64,000 nucleotides of DNA, taken from assembly GCF_009857605.1 (NCBI RefSeq), contig NZ_WWCT01000023.1:1-64000 (forward strand). Reading direction: 5' to 3'. Below are positions 7,490 to 14,844 of this stretch, piece by piece. The notes beneath the pieces are model-generated. The model did no database searches. It saw only the letters and a program-made list of their open reading frames with translations, and was not told where the DNA came from. The number at the start of each line of letters is the position of its first letter. Positions within the stretch are counted from its first letter, which is position 1. A program made the position numbers and the translations under genes. Source of the DNA: Duganella levis (lineage in GTDB: Bacteria; Pseudomonadota; Gammaproteobacteria; Burkholderiales; Burkholderiaceae_D).

Positions 7490-9880
7490 TCAGAACTTGT
7501 AGCTGGCGCGCAGGTAGTAATACCCGCCGTTGAACGGAATCTGCGCCGCCGCCGTATCGTACTGATACACGCCGAGATAACGGCTGGCCGCCGGCACCTT
7601 GGTCGGATAGACGTTGAACAGATTATTGGCGCCGCCCGCAATCTGCAGCTTTTTGGTCACAGCGTAGCGCAGTTCCAGATCGGTGATCGTCTTCGGATCG
7701 TTTTCAATGTGATTGAACACGGAGGTCGAATAGATATTCGGTCCGGAATAGAAGGTCGCTTCGGTGGCGGTCTTGCCGTAGCGGGTGGCGTGCAGGCTGA
7801 AGCTCCACTGGTCCAGCGTCCAGGCGCCGCCGACAATCAGCTTGTTCTTCGGCGTGGCGGTGGTCAGGTAGCCGATTTGCTGGGCGTTGAGCAGCGTCTT
7901 GCCGTTGCCGTCGATACCTACCTTGGTCACCTTGCTGTTGTTGATGTTGGCGCTAACGTCCCAGTCGATGCGGCCGGCGTTACCCAGGTTGGTCGGATAG
8001 CTGGCCACCAGGTCCAGGCCCTGTGTGCGGGTGTTGACGCCATTGGCGAAGTAGTTGGCGCTGACCGATGACAGGCCGCTCGGCAGCGAGATGCCGGCGC
8101 CGGTCAGCGCGTCGATGGCCGCCTGGCCGCTGTAGGTGCCGCCCTGCACGATGCGGTCGCGGATGTCGATGCGGTAGGCGTCCAGCGTCAGGTGCAGATT
8201 GTCGACCGGCTCCGCCACCAGGCCCAGATTGTAGCTGCGCGATTTTTCAGGCCGCAGCGGCGTGGCGCCCAGCTTGCGCGCCGCATCCGAGTTCACCGCC
8301 AGCTGGCCGCCGGCGGTGGTTGGCGATACCGCGAGGCTGGTGTAATACTCCTGCGCCAGCGATGGCGCGCGGAAGCCGGTGCTGGCGGTGGCGCGCAAGG
8401 CCACGCGCGGCGTGAACTCGTAGCGGGTGGACAGCTTGGCGTTACGGGTGCTGCCTGCGTCGCTGTAATGCTCATAGCGGCCGGCCAGTTCGCCCTCCCA
8501 CTCCTTGGTGAACTTGGTGGACAAGTCGGCATACGCCGCGCCGATATTGCGCGAGTGCTTGCCGGCGCTGACCGGCGACAAGCCGGGCAAGGCTTGCGCG
8601 CCGCTGCCGTAATACGAAGCCGCGTCGCCGGCGCCGATTTCATAGGTCTCGCGGCGGAACTCGGAGCCCAGCGCCACGCTCAACGCCGCCGGCAGCGCGC
8701 CGGTATCGATGGAGCGCGCGATGTCGCCGTTCACCGCCTGCTGCGTGTTCTGGAATTGCGACAGGTGGAAGCTGGTCGGCGTCGCGCCAGTAGCTGCGTA
8801 CAAATCGGTATTGGCCGAATCGGTCATGCCGATCTTGACGTTATCGGTGCCGTAGTTGGCGCTCAAGTCCCAGCGCCAGCCTGCCAGGTCGGCGCCCTTG
8901 ATACCGGCGGTGATACCTCCGTCGGTCTCGTTGCTGGTCTCCACCGGCGTAAAGCCGTTCGGGTAGATGGCCGGCAGGCGCGATGGCAGGCGGTAGTTCT
9001 GGTAGCTGCCGCCGGAACGGTGCGCCACCGTGGCGAATGCGTAGGCCTCAATATCCTTGGTGAGGTTGATGCCGGCGTTGGCGCCAAACGACTCTCGGCG
9101 GATCTGCGGATCGCCCAGCGTCTTGTTGGCAAAGGTGCCGGTGCGTTCATCCGCGCCGCTGCGGAAGCTGTGTTCGTGGCGGCGGTATTCTGCGCTGAGG
9201 TGCAGGAAGCCGTCTTCGCCCAACGGGATGCCGGCGTCGGTGGCGCCGCCCAGCGTAAAACCGTCATGCTTGTAGTATTCGCCGCTGGTTAGCGTCAGGC
9301 TACCGCCGCTGCTGCCGTTTTTCAGGATGATGTTGATCACGCCTGCAATCGCGTCGGAACCGTATTGGGCGGCGGCGCCGTCGCGCAGCACTTCGATATG
9401 GTCGACCGCGCTGACGGGAATCAGATCGATATCGACCGGCGTCGCGCCTTGCTGCGAACCCGCATCGGCGGTGATGTTGGCCGAGGTATGACGGCGTTTG
9501 CCGTTCACCAGCAGCAGTACGTGATTGGGACTCAGGCCGCGCAGCGTCAGGGCGCTGGTCAGGTTGGCGGCGTCGCCGGTTTGCGCCAGCCGGTTCACCG
9601 ATGGCAGCAGCTTGACCAGCGCGTCGCGCAGGTCGGTCTGGCCGGTGCGCTGCAAGTCCTTGGCGCTGATGACGTCGATGGGACTCAGGCTTTCGGCGGC
9701 CGAACGCTGGGTGTCGCGGGTGCCGGTGACCACCACGTCCTGGATGGCGACGGAGGCGGCCGGTGCGGCGGAGATGGCGTCATCACCATCGGCTGCCCAT
9801 GCGGGCGAGACGGCGTACACCAGGGAGATGGCTAGCGCTAACGGCAGGCGGCGCGGTCGATGCGATTGCGGTTGATTCAT
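7490..9880 (-). CDS. TonB-dependent receptor
   Basis: Outer-membrane active-transport channel, 796 residues. A signal peptide ends near residue 29 (YAVSPAWA). A TonB-box-like IQDVVVTGTRD follows, then a plug domain (about 55-170, with LRGLSPNHVLLLVNGKRRH and AAQYGSDAIAGVINIIL), then a beta-barrel ending in YLRASYKF with the expected terminal Phe. The plug motif resembles receptors for organic substrates rather than siderophores. It follows the exported RidA gene by 26 nt. The TonB-like gene at 1-494 may energise it. The substrate presumably matches the SsuABC-like importer. Confidence 0.9.
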   Translation of the reverse strand: MNQPQSHRPRRLPLALAISLVYAVSPAWAADGDDAISAAPAASVAIQDVVVTGTRDTQRSAAESLSPIDVISAKDLQRTGQTDLRDALVKLLPSVNRLAQTGDAANLTSALTLRGLSPNHVLLLVNGKRRHTSANITADAGSQQGATPVDIDLIPVSAVDHIEVLRDGAAAQYGSDAIAGVINIILKNGSSGGSLTLTSGEYYKHDGFTLGGATDAGIPLGEDGFLHLSAEYRRHEHSFRSGADERTGTFANKTLGDPQIRRESFGANAGINLTKDIEAYAFATVAHRSGGSYQNYRLPSRLPAIYPNGFTPVETSNETDGGITAGIKGADLAGWRWDLSANYGTDNVKIGMTDSANTDLYAATGATPTSFHLSQFQNTQQAVNGDIARSIDTGALPAALSVALGSEFRRETYEIGAGDAASYYGSGAQALPGLSPVSAGKHSRNIGAAYADLSTKFTKEWEGELAGRYEHYSDAGSTRNAKLSTRYEFTPRVALRATASTGFRAPSLAQEYYTSLAVSPTTAGGQLAVNSDAARKLGATPLRPEKSRSYNLGLVAEPVDNLHLTLDAYRIDIRDRIVQGGTYSGQAAIDALTGAGISLPSGLSSVSANYFANGVNTRTQGLDLVASYPTNLGNAGRIDWDVSANINNSKVTKVGIDGNGKTLLNAQQIGYLTTATPKNKLIVGGAWTLDQWSFSLHATRYGKTATEATFYSGPNIYSTSVFNHIENDPKTITDLELRYAVTKKLQIAGGANNLFNVYPTKVPAASRYLGVYQYDTAAAQIPFNGGYYYLRASYKF

Positions 9881-9906
9881 GCGGGCTGACTCCAGTGGGT
9901 TGTGGG

Positions 9907-10368
9907 TTATTTTTTGACGCGGGCGGCGATCAGGTCGATTTCGACCAGGGCGCCAGGCTGTGGCAGCGCGACTACCTGCAGCGCGGTGCGGGCGGGCTTG
10001 TTCGGCTGTTCGGCAGTACCGAAGAACTGGCCGAAGGACGCGTTCAGTCCTTTGAAATCAAGCTTGTTATCCAGTTTGGGATCGCCGACCAGGAACACGC
10101 GCAGCGAGACCACGTCCGCAAAGGTCAGGCCTTCGTTGGCCAGCGCGGCTTTCAATCGCGTGAGCACGGAGTGCGTTTGCGTTTGCGTGTCGCCGTCGGT
10201 CGTTTCCGGCAGCACGCCGCTGAAGTAGACGGTGTCCGCGCCAGCCGGCACGCTGACGGCGACCGAGATCGGGAAGTTGGAGTTGGGGATGGGCGTACGC
10301 TTGATCTGTTGTGCGTGGACGACAGGTACGGCGATCAACAGTGCGGCGAGCAGTAAGGAGGCTTTCAT
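9907..10368 (-). CDS. RidA/YjgF/YER057c/UK114 family protein with signal peptide
   Basis: A 153-residue RidA-fold protein. RidA proteins form trimers that hydrolyse reactive enamines and imines to ketones and ammonia. Residues 1-19 (MKASLLLAALLIAVPVVHA) form a clear signal peptide, so this copy should be periplasmic, whereas most RidA proteins are cytoplasmic. The conserved core includes VYFSGVLPE and the C-terminal PGALVEIDLIA segment, with the catalytic-type Arg in PARTALQVVALP. It lies 15 nt downstream of a Tat-exported amine oxidase, so it probably clears the imines made by that enzyme. Confidence 0.86.
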   Translation of the reverse strand: MKASLLLAALLIAVPVVHAQQIKRTPIPNSNFPISVAVSVPAGADTVYFSGVLPETTDGDTQTQTHSVLTRLKAALANEGLTFADVVSLRVFLVGDPKLDNKLDFKGLNASFGQFFGTAEQPNKPARTALQVVALPQPGALVEIDLIAARVKK

Positions 10369-10383
10369 GGTGGTCCTTTAAGG

Positions 10384-11949
10384 TTAAGAGGCGATGCGAC
10401 GGGCGATGGCGGCGATAGCGTGGTGGCCGGACAAGGCGGCGCCCTCCTGCCATGCGCCGATCTGACTCAGGTACTCGCCGGCGAAGTGCACGCGGCCTTC
10501 CGGCTGGTTGAGACGTGCGTATTCCTTCTCGGCCGGCGTGGCCCAGTGCACCCAGGCCCCCAGGCTGTAAGGCACTTTGTGCCAGGCCACGCTGACGGGA
10601 TTCTTCAGCTCAGCGCCACGGCCGGGATGCACGCGGTCGATCACATCACGCGACACGGCGAATTGCGCGTTCAATGGCTGCGCGGTAAAGTCGCGCGCCG
10701 CCTGGCTGATGTTGTAGCAGCCGACCAGCACACCGGTCTTCTTGTGAAAACCGCCGCTCGGATACCAGATCAAGCCCGTTTCGGCTTTCACCACCGAGAT
10801 GCCGCCGTAAATCTGTGCCTCCGTCTCCCAGAAGCGGCGCGACTGCCAGGCGATTTTGCTGGCGGTGTCGTAGTGGACGCTGTTAATGGCCTGCTGCACA
10901 TCCGGCGCGAAGTTGGTCTCCACCTTCGCCAGCACCGGCAAGGGGAAAGTGACGATGGCGTAGTCCGCCGACAGCGTTTGCTGCTTGCCTGTGGCGCGGT
11001 CGCGCACCACCACGTCCACGCCCTTGTCCTTGTTGCGGATCGATTTCACTTCCGTGTTCAGGCGCGAGACGTCTTTCAGTCGCTGATGGAAGGCGTAGGG
11101 AATGCGATCCATGCCACCCACCGGCTGCAGCATGGTTGGCTGGAAGATGAGCAGTTCGTCGAAGATCAGCGCAGTCCACAGGTCCGGGTCGAGCAGCGCT
11201 TTGAGCGGCAGCGGCTCGTTGCGCTCCCCTACCTGCTCGGCCGCGCCGGGATAGACCTTGTAGCCGGAGCGTTCGCTGCCCTTGAATTCCGCCTGCGGCG
11301 TCAGGTCGCCGTAGACCTTGAGGAAGTCGACCAGCTTGACGCGGTCGTCGACGCTCAGTTCCTGATCCAGCGCCCCCTTGTTGGTGGCGCGTGCCAGTAA
11401 TTCGGCGACGTGACCACGTGCATCGTTCACCGCGCGGCGCAGCTGGATCGGCTGGCCGCCCTTGGCCGCATCCGGCAGGAAGTAGGCGCTGCGGCTGGTG
11501 TTTACCTCCGCTTCCAGCTCCACGCCGAATTCGCGGCAGTAGCCAAGTATCGTCTGGTGATGGCTGGGCAGGCGCGCCGGCCCGGCGTTGAAGTAGTGGC
11601 CCGGCTCAAATTCCGCGACCTGCGTGGCGCCGTCTTCGTATTCGATGCGGGTGCCGTTGCGGATGGTCCAGTTGCGGCCACCCACGCGGTCACGGGCTTC
11701 AATCAACTGGACCTGGTAGCCTGCCTTGCGCAGCTCATAAGCCGACACCAGGCCGGCGATGCCGGCGCCCAGCACCAGCACCTTGACGCCCTTGCCGGAA
11801 CCTGGCGCCAGTTGCAGCGGCGGGAGCTGGACGGCTGCGGCGGCGATGGTGGAGGCGCCCAGGCCCAGTGTGGTCATGGCGGCTGCGGCAGCGGTGTAGC
11901 CACTGGTGGCGGCCAGCTGCATCAGGAATGTTCTGCGCGTTACGGTCAT
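10384..11949 (-). CDS. Flavin monoamine oxidase family protein, Tat-exported
   Basis: A 521-residue FAD amine oxidase. The ATG at 11949 places the Tat motif TRRTFLM at residues 4-10, followed by a long Ala-rich signal segment, so folded export to the periplasm is expected. The FAD-binding Rossmann motif VLVLGAGIAGLVSAYEL is near residue 58 and is followed by IEARDRVGGRNWT. The C-terminal GAWQEGAALSGHHA segment closes the FAD site. The family oxidises primary or secondary amines to imines with release of H2O2. It is the first gene of the operon with RidA, TonB receptor and LysR, and its promoter carries element B. The substrate could be an aminosulfonate or other amine, which is an inference. 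Confidence 0.87.
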   Translation of the reverse strand: MTVTRRTFLMQLAATSGYTAAAAAMTTLGLGASTIAAAAVQLPPLQLAPGSGKGVKVLVLGAGIAGLVSAYELRKAGYQVQLIEARDRVGGRNWTIRNGTRIEYEDGATQVAEFEPGHYFNAGPARLPSHHQTILGYCREFGVELEAEVNTSRSAYFLPDAAKGGQPIQLRRAVNDARGHVAELLARATNKGALDQELSVDDRVKLVDFLKVYGDLTPQAEFKGSERSGYKVYPGAAEQVGERNEPLPLKALLDPDLWTALIFDELLIFQPTMLQPVGGMDRIPYAFHQRLKDVSRLNTEVKSIRNKDKGVDVVVRDRATGKQQTLSADYAIVTFPLPVLAKVETNFAPDVQQAINSVHYDTASKIAWQSRRFWETEAQIYGGISVVKAETGLIWYPSGGFHKKTGVLVGCYNISQAARDFTAQPLNAQFAVSRDVIDRVHPGRGAELKNPVSVAWHKVPYSLGAWVHWATPAEKEYARLNQPEGRVHFAGEYLSQIGAWQEGAALSGHHAIAAIARRIAS

Positions 11950-11997
11950 TTCAATCGCTCCAGTTGGTGATGTTGAAGCGATCTTATGACGCACCAA

Positions 11998-12052
11998 GAT
12001 TATGTATAAACTAATTATTTATCATATTGAAATATGAATTTTAAGAATAATG
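11998..12052. promoter_or_regulatory. Shared 55-bp regulatory element, copy B (amine oxidase/ssuA divergent region)
   Basis: An ungapped match to 6463-6517 at 41 of 55 bases. It lies 48 nt upstream of the amine oxidase start (11949) and 111 nt upstream of the divergent binding-protein gene (12164). Blocks conserved in both copies read GATTATG, TAAACTAAT, ATTGA, ATATGA and GAATAAT. An AAT-N10-ATT half-site pair is conserved although the inner bases differ, which fits a LysR-type site. The 213-bp intergenic region around it has no other recognisable gene. Confidence 0.72.
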
Positions 12053-12163
12053 TATTTACATGATCGATATCCGCTGGCGCTATATTCAAACTCGAAAGCA
12101 TTCGTTCCAGAGGCTTGCGGCAGCGTCGTACTATCGGGAGATAACTATCTTCAGGGGCCTTTT

Positions 12164-13102
12164 ATGCATCGCCGTACTTTGCTGTCTTTGTTAACGTTGT
12201 TGCCGTTTGCGGCCTTGGCGCAGAAGGTGCCATCCAATTTACGCATCGGTTATCAGAAGTCGTCTACCTTGCTGACGGTGCTGAAAGTGCGCGGGCAGCT
12301 TGAGCAGGATCTGGCGCCGCTGGGCGTCAAGGTGACCTGGCATGAGTTCTCCAGCGGCTTGCCGTTGCTGGAGGCGTTGAATGTCGGCGGTGTCGATTTG
12401 AGCGCGGATGTGGCGGATACGGTGCCGGTGTTCGCGCAGGCGGCCGGCGCGCAGTTGACGTATTTTGCGCAGGAAGCGCCCTCGCCATCCGCGCAGGCGA
12501 TTGTAGTGCGGGCGGATTCGCCCATCAACAGCGTCGCGGATTTGAAGGGCAAGAAGATTGCGGTGACCAAGGCGGCGGGATCGCATTATCTGCTGATTGC
12601 TGCGCTGGACAAGGCGGGCCTGAGGTTCAAGGATATTGAGCCGGCCTATCTGACGCCGGCCGATGGACGCGCGGCGTTTGAGCGCGGGAGTGTGGCGGCG
12701 TGGGTGACGTGGGACCCGTATCTGGCTGGCGTGCAGCGCCAGTCGCAGGTGCGCATTCTGGCGGATGGACGCGGGATTGCGGATTACCAGCGCTACTATC
12801 TGGCGTCCAGTGCGTATGCGGCGGCGCATCCGGAGGTGCTGGCGGTGGTGTTTGAGGCGTTGCGCAAGGCGGGCAAATGGGTCAAGCAGTCACCCAGGGA
12901 GGCGGCGGAATTGCTGGCGCCCGCGTGGGGACTGGATGCGGCGACGGTGGAGCTGGCGAATGGCCGCCGCAGCTACGAAGTGCGGCAGGTGGTCAAGGAA
13001 GCGTTGGGTGAGCAGCAGAGGATTGCCGATGCGTTCTATGGCGAGGGTCTGCTGCCGCGCAAACTGGATGCGACGGCCGTGCCACTTTGGCGGCCGCGCT
13101 AA
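12164..13102 (+). CDS. ssuA: Aliphatic sulfonate ABC transporter substrate-binding protein
   Basis: A 312-residue periplasmic binding protein starting at the ATG at 12164, which begins a signal peptide (MHRRTLLSLLTLLPFAALA). The open frame extends 38 codons further upstream, but that extension overlaps the regulatory region and lacks export features. SsuA-type motifs follow directly: RIGYQKSSTLLTVLK, then EFSSGLPLLEALNVG and DLSADVADTVPVFAQAAGA. It is transcribed away from the amine oxidase operon, from the region holding element B. It presumably delivers substrate to the SsuBC pair at 4718-6414, more than 5 kb away. Confidence 0.9.
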   Translation: MHRRTLLSLLTLLPFAALAQKVPSNLRIGYQKSSTLLTVLKVRGQLEQDLAPLGVKVTWHEFSSGLPLLEALNVGGVDLSADVADTVPVFAQAAGAQLTYFAQEAPSPSAQAIVVRADSPINSVADLKGKKIAVTKAAGSHYLLIAALDKAGLRFKDIEPAYLTPADGRAAFERGSVAAWVTWDPYLAGVQRQSQVRILADGRGIADYQRYYLASSAYAAAHPEVLAVVFEALRKAGKWVKQSPREAAELLAPAWGLDAATVELANGRRSYEVRQVVKEALGEQQRIADAFYGEGLLPRKLDATAVPLWRPR

Positions 13103-13108
13103 GCAAGC

Positions 13109-13903
13109 TTAGGCTAGCACTGGATAGCCGACTGCGAGTGCGACGGCTTCCAGGCGCAGGATGCGTTGGTATTCTGCGTCAGAGACGTATCCGAACTCGC
13201 GGATGTGCAAGGCTTGCATATGCGCGTGCAGCTTCGCGCCAGGCGACAGCAAGGCGTCGCGCAAGCGGCGCTGCAACGGCTCCGGCACACTGCGCGCCGT
13301 TACCAGCGGCAGGCCTGGCGTCTGCGCGGTGTATTGCAAGACCTCCGTGCCGTGCAGGCTCTCTGGGGACTCTTCCTTCAGGTAGCCGTAGGTGACGCAA
13401 TCGATGGCCGCAATATCGGCCTCGCCATCGCGCACCATGCGCAAGCTGGCCGCATGGCTGCCGCTCCATTTCACTTCGCCGAAGAAGCGCCCCTTGTTGG
13501 CCAGCAGCGATACCGCGTGCCGAAGCACATTCATGCCGCTGTTGGAGTGTGGGTCGTTGGCAGCCGCGATCTTCCCTCGCGCATCGGCCAGCGCGTGTAT
13601 CTGACCACCGACGCGCGTGACGATCACGCTGGAATAATCGCTGCCTTCGCAGCCGTCAAAGTCGAAACACGGCGTGGCAAGCAGTGAGACCTTGTCACGC
13701 AGAGATTTCATGTAGGGATAGCCGCAAGTCTGCGTCAACAACACGTCCTCGCGATGCCATAGTGACGGCAGCTCCGGCGCAGACAGCAGCTCCACCTCGC
13801 CCAGCACTTCGGCTTGCGCCAGCAACGACGCCGCGAACGCCTCATACTCCCGCTGCAATCGCGGGGAGACGTTATACATCGGCAGCGCTACTTTCCTGTT
13901 CAT
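13109..13903 (-). CDS. PhnD-like phosphate/phosphonate-type substrate-binding protein without signal peptide
   Basis: A 264-residue periplasmic-binding-protein fold of the PhnD type, beginning MNRKVALPMYNVSP with no signal peptide. Landmarks are LLTQTCGYPY, DYSSVIVTR, AANDPHSNSGMNVLRHAV and AAIDCVTYGYL, which match the family that binds phosphonate or phosphate esters. The missing export signal and the absence of any ABC permease or ATPase nearby suggest it is not a transport component but a cytoplasmic sensor or enzyme-associated binder. It overlaps the desaturase stop by 4 nt, so it is co-translated with that gene. The role is unknown. Confidence 0.8.
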   Translation of the reverse strand: MNRKVALPMYNVSPRLQREYEAFAASLLAQAEVLGEVELLSAPELPSLWHREDVLLTQTCGYPYMKSLRDKVSLLATPCFDFDGCEGSDYSSVIVTRVGGQIHALADARGKIAAANDPHSNSGMNVLRHAVSLLANKGRFFGEVKWSGSHAASLRMVRDGEADIAAIDCVTYGYLKEESPESLHGTEVLQYTAQTPGLPLVTARSVPEPLQRRLRDALLSPGAKLHAHMQALHIREFGYVSDAEYQRILRLEAVALAVGYPVLA

Positions 13904-14844
13904 GGCATGCGAGGGTGTACGGGTGCGTCGATGGGACGGAATCCATAGCGGCGCATCAGCTCTCCATACCCATTGATCTGGAAGCCGCCGCTGCGCGCAT
14001 TATAAGCCGAGCGACGCGCACCATACACGCGCGGCAGCAGATACCACGGCAGCGAAGGCAAGTCATGGTGAACCAGGTGCAGATTATTATTCAGGAACAG
14101 AATACGGAACACCAGGCCGGCATCATTCAGCACAATGCGCTGCTTGTGGTTTTCCGCCGGCCGGTGTTCATAGTAGGAGCGGATCATGGCCAGTGACTGC
14201 GCCGGATAGGAAATCGCCAGCACATACCACACCGCCGATACGCCAAACGCCGTCTGCACCCACCACAGCAAACCAGCCAGCATGACCAGATGTCGCAGCC
14301 AGACGCCCGCGTCGCTCCAATCGCCGCGAACGATGCGACGGGCAGCGCTGCCCCAGGTACCAGCAATCGCCAGCGCCGGGCCAACCGCAATCCGGCCCCA
14401 GAAGGTCTTGTTCAGCCAATGCAGTGCGCGTCGCGGACGGCTCATCGCCGACCATTCGGCAGGCGACACATAGGTACTCTCCGCATCCAGCGCCGGCATG
14501 GTCAGGTTGAAGTCATCGTGGTGCCGCAGATGGCTCTCGCGATAAATCTCGTACGGATACCACACCGCCAGCGGCAGATAGCCAAACAGACGGTTCACCC
14601 ACGGCCAGCGCGTAGGATGGCCATGTATCAGCTCGTGCTGAAGCGACATATACCATGCGCACCACCAGATCATCAGCAGCGTCGCTGGCGCCGTGCCGAG
14701 CACCCGCCAGAACGCCAGCGTGGCCAGCCAGCCGCCATGGATCACCGCAATCAGCAGCCAGGTCGGCCACTCGCCGCGCCACAACGCGCGCCGGCGTTCG
14801 GTCGTGACCTCGTGCTGCTGGGTGGCGTCGATCCAGGCTTGCAT
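13900..14844 (-). CDS. Fatty acid desaturase family membrane di-iron protein
   Basis: A 314-residue integral membrane desaturase/hydroxylase. The three histidine boxes are HELIH (about residue 70), HLRHH (about 105) and HLVHH (about 257), separated by hydrophobic segments as expected for the FA_desaturase family. Its start codon overlaps the stop of the upstream TonB receptor (TGATG) and its end overlaps the PhnD-like gene (ATGA), so the three genes form a coupled operon. Without other lipid genes nearby, the substrate may be a small hydrophobic or carotenoid-like compound taken up by the receptor. Confidence 0.85.
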   Translation of the reverse strand: MQAWIDATQQHEVTTERRRALWRGEWPTWLLIAVIHGGWLATLAFWRVLGTAPATLLMIWWCAWYMSLQHELIHGHPTRWPWVNRLFGYLPLAVWYPYEIYRESHLRHHDDFNLTMPALDAESTYVSPAEWSAMSRPRRALHWLNKTFWGRIAVGPALAIAGTWGSAARRIVRGDWSDAGVWLRHLVMLAGLLWWVQTAFGVSAVWYVLAISYPAQSLAMIRSYYEHRPAENHKQRIVLNDAGLVFRILFLNNNLHLVHHDLPSLPWYLLPRVYGARRSAYNARSGGFQINGYGELMRRYGFRPIDAPVHPRMP

